The notes under the pieces: model-generated
The model's input: the letters and a program-made list of their open reading frames with translations, nothing else
The model's database searches: none
Told to the model about the DNA's origin: nothing
Position numbers and translations under genes: made by a program
Shown here: positions 57,979 through 64,000 of the stretch, piece by piece
Position numbering within the stretch: position 1 is the first letter of the stretch
Layout: each line of letters starts with the position of its first letter
NCBI RefSeq assembly: GCF_019175285.1
Contig: NC_056527.1
Span: forward strand, 46,502,922-46,566,921
Source of the DNA: Sceloporus undulatus
Lineage: Eukaryota > Chordata > Lepidosauria > Squamata > Phrynosomatidae
DNA: 64,000 nucleotides
Direction of reading: 5' to 3'

Positions 57979-58162
57979 CACCACACCATAGATTTGCCTA
58001 AAAGTATTACTATACTGTGAATATTAACCCTCTTAAGAGTTCTTAGCATGGCATCTTCGTTGTCATCTACACAATGATTTGACATTTTTACCTTCTCATT
58101 CAGCCGGCCACCATGATGCCACCATCCTGTTTTGGGCTTGTGACTACCAGTATAGCTACCAT

Positions 58163-58163
<1 letters not shown>

Positions 58164-58193
<30 letters not shown>
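58164..58193. repeat. (GACA)n microsatellite
   Basis: About seven tetranucleotide units. Confidence 0.9.
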
Positions 58194-58195
<2 letters not shown>

Positions 58196-58424
58196 ATTAG
58201 GACTTCTTTTTTTCACCCTCACACATCTTATCCCATCTACCAATGCTGTGCAGGAACCCCAGTTTTATAAAGATGCTTTTGGAGGTCTTTGCTTTCTGCC
58301 CTCTTCAGGGATGTTGGTTTCAGGGATGTTGAAACTTTGGTTCATCTACAGATCTGATCACCAACAATAATCACTTTAACAGCAACAACCTTAGCACAGG
58401 TCTTTCAGAGGTTCTGTTGCTTAC

Positions 58425-58541
58425 CTAGCAGTATGGTGAATCTCCCATTAGATTTCTCTTGCAGGGACGAGCAACATACCTCCCCCTGGAATGTTGCAAA
58501 TACTAATTGCTCTGCTGAAATCCATGGATCTTCTCCATCAT
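58425..58541 (-). other. Unassigned exon-like open segment
   Basis: This 117-base minus-strand segment lies between an AAATTTCAG acceptor and a gtaagc donor, and is open in one frame. It would encode DGEDPWISAEQLVFATFQGE and then VCCSSLQEKSNGRFTILLG. I do not recognise the protein. It could be an exon of an uncharacterised gene between PP2D1 and KAT2B, a fossil, or chance. Confidence 0.35.
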
Positions 58542-59239
58542 CTGAAATTTGGTATAGTTGAACAATCTTATTTTAAGATAGAATCAGCTGTTAGTATTGA
58601 TTCAGAAAAGTAGAGAAATAACCTCTTTCTCTTTTCCCTTTGCCTCATCAAAGCTAGCAGAAGGCATCATGTGACATGTGAGTGTAATGTCCATTCTCAT
58701 GGCTACACTATTAGCAGTTTTGTATGAATTGGAGACAACAAAATATATAAAGCCCACTACTGTATTATCAAAATATGCAAGGATTGGATTCCCTGACTTA
58801 ACCAGGTAAAGGGATCAGCCTTTCCTCATGTCCTTGTGATGTTTGAGAATAGCACTTCCTCTATCTCCATCTCTCTTGAAAATACAGGATGGGGATATGG
58901 GAATTGTAGTCCAAAACATCTGAAAGGCACCACTTTGGGGGAGACTGTGTTAGATGTTGCAAAGAATAGGGCAGGATGGAGAGATAGCATCATACATTTT
59001 TATCTCTCCAGTTTCCTCCCAGAAGCTAAGCATATTTTAACGCTCCTTTTGTCTTCACAACAACCCTCTAGGAGGCCCACTGTCACCTAGTGAACTTCAT
59101 GGAAGTGCAGGGGCTTGATCTGAGTATTGTCAGTTCTTAATCCTAGATCAATGTTCATCACAAAGGCTTTTGTAACAAGAGCTTTTGAAAGGTATCCTCA
59201 TATCAGCCAGTTTGTACACTCACTGGCTTATGGAAGCTC

Positions 59240-59485
59240 TAGACAGCCAATGCGGTGTAGTGTTTTGAGTGTTGGACAACGACTCTAGAGACTAGGGTTC
59301 GAATCCATGCTCAGCCATGGAAACCCACTGGGTGACCTTGGGCAAATCAAACTTTCTCATCCTCACAGGAAGGCAAAGGCAAACCCCTTCTGGAAAAAAA
59401 CCTTAGCCAGAAAACCCTATGATAGTTTCTCCTTAGGGTCACCATAAGTAGGAAATGATGTGAAGGCACACAGCAACACACAACA
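59240..59485 (+). mobile_element. ACA-tailed SINE
   Basis: CAGCCAATGCGGTGTAGTG head, GGGTTCGAATCCATGC B box and AGGCACACAGCAACACAC tail. Confidence 0.85.
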
Positions 59486-61150
59486 GTACAAAAATGTAAT
59501 TTCCAGAAGCTCTGATGGTAACATTTATTTCATATAGTTTTCCAGTAGCAAAAGACATATTCTGTTAAATAAATAGGGTTGGATCAAGATCTGCTATTCT
59601 GTGAACAGAAGGGCTTTTGATCTAGCAGAGTCCAGCTACTGACTCTAGTAGCTAGAGGACAGCAGGGGGACAGTCCTTTTCCATTTCCCCGCATAGCCTC
59701 CAGATGCACCCCCCATGTTATTCCAGAAGGTCCCCTAGCCCTCTGGAGCAAGTTTGTTGAGAAGCTGCATTGAGGAAGAGGAGGGAGAATTGCCCATATT
59801 CATCCCACTCATCCTTTTACTCACAGATCCATCCAGTTTTTGGAATTCTGGCATGAGCAAATCGGAATGAGATCCACTCTTTGGTGAGGCACGCATGTAT
59901 TAAAACTTTTAATAGCAGCCACAGAGGGAAGGGGGCAATTGAGATTGGAACTGTGGTGCATGGATGTCTTGGTGAAGATTCCCTACCTCTATCCTGCAAC
60001 ACATAGACACCAACTGCTGTTTGATAAGGATAAAGAACCGCCATCATTGGCATCCAGTTTCCTCATACAATAAGCCAACAGTCACCATTGTCTACAAAAG
60101 TCTGCAAAGAAAAGAGGCAATGCTCTACAGAGATTATCAGCCTTGATTTTGTCACAGTGAGTCATGCGCGCAACACATCTTCCTGTTTTGTGGTAATGAG
60201 GCAGCCATTGGATATTCTACCCCTACCAGGAATACAACCAGTTTGCTAGCAATTTTTCATATTTCCATAGGGAAATACCTAAATTGTAGAAATCTATGAG
60301 TCCTCATTTACTTTGTATGTTTGAACACTTTTTTACTTTTGAATCCATATTTGCCTTGAAGGCAACACCTCCCTTCTCTTGGTATCCAGGATCAATCCCT
60401 ATTGTGAATCTGAGTCATCACAAGTCCTTTGAGCATTTGTAAGTGTCTCAAGCACAGCAGAGCTGAAGACAGAGAGTGACGCCAGACAAGACTTTTATTG
60501 GAAAATTGCACTGTTTTGATTACAGATCTTTAAGAGGGGTTCATGCATCACTGTAAACCTCTTGCACATTCCTGCTGTATGAAAGTATCTTTTTCTCTAA
60601 ACAGTGGAAGAACTGAGGGGAAAAACCCCAGAAGAGGTTCCAAAATACCTTTTGATTGTTAGTGGCTTACTCTGTCAGCATTATCCCACTGTCTGGAAGC
60701 ACCCTAATTTTATTTATTTATTGGGAAATGTCACTATTGTCACCTTGCTCCTATTGAAATCTCAGTGTTTCTATTAAAAACACTGCATTGGTTTATCAAA
60801 TAATCTGCAGGACTAGCTCAAGACATTTTGTCAACTGAGGTGAGGAACCACAAGAAGCTTCTTCTCCATCTCATGCTCATAAGCTAGATGGACTGTCTGA
60901 TAAAAGTCACTTCAACACTTGTGATGGGTCAGTGTTGTCCATTGCAGCAGGTTAGTTTTAGCGGATCTGGGACAAGCTATATGGCCCAAAAAGTTTAATT
61001 CACCAACAGATAGTAACAACTGGCAAGCTGACGCCACAGTCCCAAGCCAGTGATGAGGGTTTTCCAGACAAAAGAGAACGGAAAATGAATATTATCTCAT
61101 TTAGAACATTTCATTTAAATTTTATATTCCAGTACATTCAAAGTTTTGTG
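59486..61150. other. Intergenic stretch, no gene assigned
   Basis: No recognisable repeat in most of it. A minus-strand segment at about 60000-60100 (TFVDNGDCWLIV, then MAVLYPYQTAVGVYV) reads like protein but is interrupted and unassigned. Confidence 0.4.
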
Positions 61151-61154
61151 TTTC

Positions 61155-61385
61155 CATGTTCCTTAAAATAGCCTACTGATTTATGGCGACCCCATTAATT
61201 TCATAGGCAAGGAATACTCAGAGGTGGTTTTATCCATTCCTACCTCTGAAATACAGCCTACAGCACTCAGTATTCATTGGTGGTTTCCCATCTGAACACT
61301 AGTCAGGGCTGACTTTGCTTAGCCTTTAAAATCAGATGGGATTTAGTGCCTATGGGATATTTCGATCCTCAATCAAAGCTTTACA
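61155..61385 (-). mobile_element. 5S rRNA-derived SINE (5S-Sauria type)
   Basis: On the minus strand the head aligns along the second half of 5S rRNA: ATCCCATCTGATTTTAAAGG, CTAAGCAAAGTCAGCCCTGA, CTAGTGTTCAGATGGGAAAC and GAGTGCTGTAGGCTG. The body then reads AACCACCTCTGAGTATTCC and GGGGTCGCCATAAATCAG. This matches the 5S-Sauria SINE known from squamates. Confidence 0.88.
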
Positions 61386-61496
61386 TGGACATTATTTTAT
61401 TGGCTTATATGTACTAATGTAAAGAGCATAATATATATTTCTGTTGTATTTAACAACAAAATTGCTATAACTGAAGTAATCTAAAGACAGATGCAC

Positions 61497-61602
61497 CTGG
61501 TATATCAACAGTTTAACTTTATTTTGCTGAGGTATAATTATCGTATCTTCAGCGTCACTTGCTTTCTCTCTATACAACCTTCCAATTCCATTCGAAACAG
61601 AA
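61497..61602 (-). other. Unassigned exon-like open segment
   Basis: This 106-base minus-strand segment follows a GATTTTTTCAG acceptor and ends at CCAG|gtgcat. It is open for SVSNGIGRLYREKASDAEDT and then IIIPQQNKVKLLIYQ. No family was recognised. Its phase does not join directly to the segment at 58425-58541. Confidence 0.3.
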
Positions 61603-61670
61603 CTGAAAAAATCCAAATAGATTCATTACAACTAGTTAACATTATATTCCCTTAAGGTACAATGATGTAC

Positions 61671-61830
61671 AGTGGGCCCTTGGGATCTACTGGGGTTCAA
61701 TTCCAGAACGCCACCCCCATAGATACCAAAATCTGTGGATGTTCAAGCCACAATGGCATAGTGAGATGGTGTTCCTAACACTATAAAATGGCAAATCCAA
61801 AGTTTGCTTTTTGGAATATATATCTCCAGT
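61671..61830. mobile_element. Tigger-like element fragment
   Basis: CAGTGGGCCCTTGGGATCTA and CCATAGATACCAAAATCTG resemble the terminal part of MER2-type elements and the copy at 9357. Confidence 0.65.
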
Positions 61831-62049
61831 GTGTTTTTGACCTAAGTGTGTGGGTCTGCTTCTGTATCACCTAGTGACCATCACAGCAAAGAGGATTCCA
61901 ACTGAGTTCTCCCTAATCCAATCCAAACAGCCTAACCTCTACTTCTTCAATTATCTGATGTAGGCAACACTTTCCACCCTACATTTTAAAACTATATCCA
62001 TGACAATACCTATATAATACACATTTCAGAGGAAGTATAGGTAATCTGG

Positions 62050-62165
62050 CACACTGCAGATGTTTGAAACTACTATTCCCATAATCGCTAAACTTTGGCC
62101 ATGATAACTAGGCCTTATGGGAGTTGGGAGTCCGAAAACACTGGCAGGCACTGGAGTTAAAGGAG
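62050..62165. mobile_element. hAT-like foldback fragment
   Basis: GAAACTACTATTCCCATAAT pairs loosely with CTTATGGGAGTTGGGAGTC. Confidence 0.45.
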
Positions 62166-62564
62166 TTTAGTGAAAGGAGTTTACTAACTATTAAAGATTA
62201 ATAAACTACTCAGTTTTGTCATACGCAATACTATGTAGTCCTTACATACAAAATGTTAAATTATACACTTAAAAGCTTTTTTCAAAACCATGACTTAAAA
62301 AGAACACTAGACTTTTAGTACACTTTGCCTTCTCATGCTTTGTATTGCCCACTATTATGGCGAGTGAGACACATTATCTTGGCTTGTTGTTTGCCTTCAA
62401 GTCATTTCCAACGTATGGCAAAACTAAGGTGAGCCAATCACAGGGTTTTCTTGGCAAGATTTATCACCATCCTCTGAGGTTGAGAGATTGTGACTTGCCC
62501 AAGGTCACCCAGTGGGTTTTCATGGCTGGGTAGGGTTTCGAACCCTGCTCTCCAGAGTCATGGT

Positions 62565-63257
62565 TAGGGTTGCCATAGCAGAGGACCTCCGAACCGGGAC
62601 AAATCTAGGACAAGATTCAAAAAGTCGGCTTTTTTTTTTTAATTTCTGGCCAGGAAATTGATTAAAAAAAAAGGTCCTACATTTTGAACCTTGTCCTCCT
62701 TCTCCTTCCCGGCTTGGGAGGAAGCCTCGACTGCTCCCAGGCTGGGAAGGCTGCGTGGGGGCCGCCTGTCATCACGGCCCCCACGGCCGCAGCTTCTCCA
62801 AGCCCCAGAGGCCCTGGAGGAGCTGCCCAGCGGGACGCGGGAGCCGCTTCCAGGGCCTCCGGAGGGGCCGGGAGAGCTTCTCCCAAGCCCCAGAGGCCCT
62901 GGAGGACTGCTCCGCGACCGCGGAGCCGCTTCCAGGGCCTCCGAGGGGCCTTGGAGGAGCTTCTCCCAAGCCCCAGAGGCCTGGGGAGTGTCCGCGACCG
63001 CGGAGCCGCTTCCAGGGCCTCCGGAGGGGCCTGGGAGAGCTTCTCCCAAGCCCCAGAGGCCCTGGAGGACTGCTCCGCGATTGCAGAGCCACTTCCAGGG
63101 CCTCCGGAGGGGCCTGGGAGAGCTTCTCCCAAGCCCCAGCCTCCTGGCCCTCGCTGGAAGGGGGGTGTCCCGGGGGCGGGGCCAAACTGGGGCGGGACCG
63201 TGTGGACCCACCCCAAACCGGGAAAGTCCCGCCCCCAGGCAGGATATGGCAAGCCTA
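62565..63257. mobile_element. Non-autonomous hAT element with GC-rich core
   Basis: The ends TAGGGTTGCCATA and TATGGCAAGCCTA are inverted copies with one mismatch. The octamer GTCATGGT is repeated exactly on both sides (62557-62564, 63258-63265). The core is an 80-83 base tandem repeat, extremely GC-rich. Confidence 0.9.
62790..63150. repeat. GC-rich minisatellite, period about 82
   Basis: GAGCCGCTTCCAGGGCCTCC or a close variant recurs at 62841, 62923, 63003 and 63086, joined by GAGAGCTTCTCCCAAGCCCC-like blocks. Overlapping open frames of up to 230 codons on both strands are products of this composition. Confidence 0.9.
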
Positions 63258-63609
63258 GTCATGGTCCAATGTGCAAACCACTAAACTGCAGTGGCTGTCT
63301 AGACTTATGGAAGTGTTATTTAAAAGACAGCAGGAATATGCCCTGTCTTCCCATTCCATATCATGATGATTTTTAGCAACTCATCATGGGGAATTTGGAA
63401 CGTGAATAGTGTTGGATTGCAACTCCCAACAGCCCTTGCCAGAATACCCAATGATGAGGCATGATGGGAGTTGTACCTTGTGGTCAGTTTACCACCATAA
63501 TACTGTGTATGCTCTAAGTCACAACTATCCTTGCATCCCTTCCATTTTATGCTTTTTAAAACTTGGTGAAATACTGGGGGGGGGGGACCCATACCTTTTG
63601 ATTTCTAGA

Positions 63610-63815
63610 AAGTGATGTGTTCTTTGGGAGACATTTCTCTCTTCTGCTGGCACACACCAGCCCTGCCTGGATTTGTGATGAGTTTCCAGTGTTTACAGCT
63701 ATCACTATAGCAACTGTATCCTTAGCCACTAAAATACTGTTCTGATTTGTGTTACGCAGTGAGATTAAAACTTGGGTCTGTGTTTTCTGTTGCTTCTGCA
63801 CAGCTTCTGTATTTT
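63610..63815 (-). other. Unassigned open segment
   Basis: The minus-strand frame reads LRHIAKENTEAVQKQQKTQT, then QVLISLRNTNQNSILVAKDT and VAIVIAVNTGNSSQIQ. The style resembles the C-terminal region of Myb/SANT-like proteins of Harbinger-type transposons or their domesticated relatives, but this is a weak impression. No sure splice sites. Confidence 0.25.
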
Positions 63816-64000
63816 CTTTGGCGATGTGACGAAGAAGTACACAGTGTTCTTTTCAGCTGTTATAGTGGTCTTGTCATGCTGAGTGCACAGCAATGGAAAG
63901 CTTTAGCATAGTTAAAGCCACCCACCAGCGTGGCTTTGTCATTTGTAGCAGCAAACCTGTACTGAAAATTGTCACGTCATGCTGAAGTGGCCCTGTCAGT

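Larger units (their letters stand above)
62375..63305 (-). mobile_element. ACA-tailed SINE split by a hAT element
   Basis: The SINE runs from its tail at 62375 to 62564 and resumes at 63258 (TCCAATGTGCAAACCAC, then CAGTGGCTG). The interruption is the element at 62565-63257. Confidence 0.85.

Noticed and set aside
59817-60053. Minus-strand frame beginning MPMMAVLYPYQ
   Set aside because: The start reads like protein, but no exon structure or family could be supported. Noted only as part of the unassigned cluster.
62639-63376. Frames of up to 230 codons on both strands
   Set aside because: All derive from the GC-rich minisatellite within a hAT element; the repeated peptide appears in several frames equally.
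1-64000. Retrovirus or LTR element, CRISPR array, prokaryotic operon
   Set aside because: No gag, pol or env type frames with LTRs, no spaced direct repeats and no operon-like gene order were seen.

Overview
The window comes from a vertebrate nuclear genome, almost certainly a squamate reptile. Three protein-coding genes can be read exon by exon, in the order EFHB (minus strand), RAB5A (plus), PP2D1 (minus), which is the order I remember for human chromosome 3p24. The squamate assignment rests on the repeats: many tRNA-derived SINEs ending in (ACA)n, a SINE with a 5S rRNA-like head, L2/CR1-type LINE fragments, a Penelope-like insertion and many short hAT- and Tigger-like DNA transposons.

Region by region. 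1-13.8 kb holds the 5' half of EFHB (seven coding exons on the minus strand, about 267 codons, continuing off the left edge), with a perfect RFX X-box just upstream of its start codon. 13.9-23.2 kb is intergenic and packed with SINEs, LINE tails and foldback elements, except for a repeat-poor stretch rich in homeodomain-type motifs at about 20.85-21.45 kb. 23.24-23.86 kb is the CpG-island promoter and untranslated first exon of RAB5A. 23.9-37.3 kb is the large first intron of RAB5A, with a 1.9 kb L2-type LINE near its end. 37.3-47.6 kb carries the five coding exons of RAB5A (215 residues, intact) and its 3'UTR. 47.65-53.5 kb carries PP2D1, whose poly(A) signal faces that of RAB5A about 60 bp away. 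PP2D1 has two coding exons, a long glutamate-rich repeat inside its PP2C-like domain and one frame break in a run of eight A. 53.5-64 kb is upstream of PP2D1 and mostly repeats, plus a few minus-strand exon-like pieces I could not assign.

How the genes relate. EFHB (CFAP21) is a ciliary axoneme protein and its promoter shows the expected ciliary motif. RAB5A is the ubiquitous early-endosome GTPase and has a housekeeping-type promoter. PP2D1 is a PP2C-like protein lacking several metal-binding residues, so probably a pseudophosphatase. They are neighbours with independent jobs, not a pathway. Transposons have inserted into one another repeatedly, and several nesting orders can be read from target-site duplications. 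I recognised no retrovirus or LTR element, RNA gene, CRISPR array or prokaryotic-type system.
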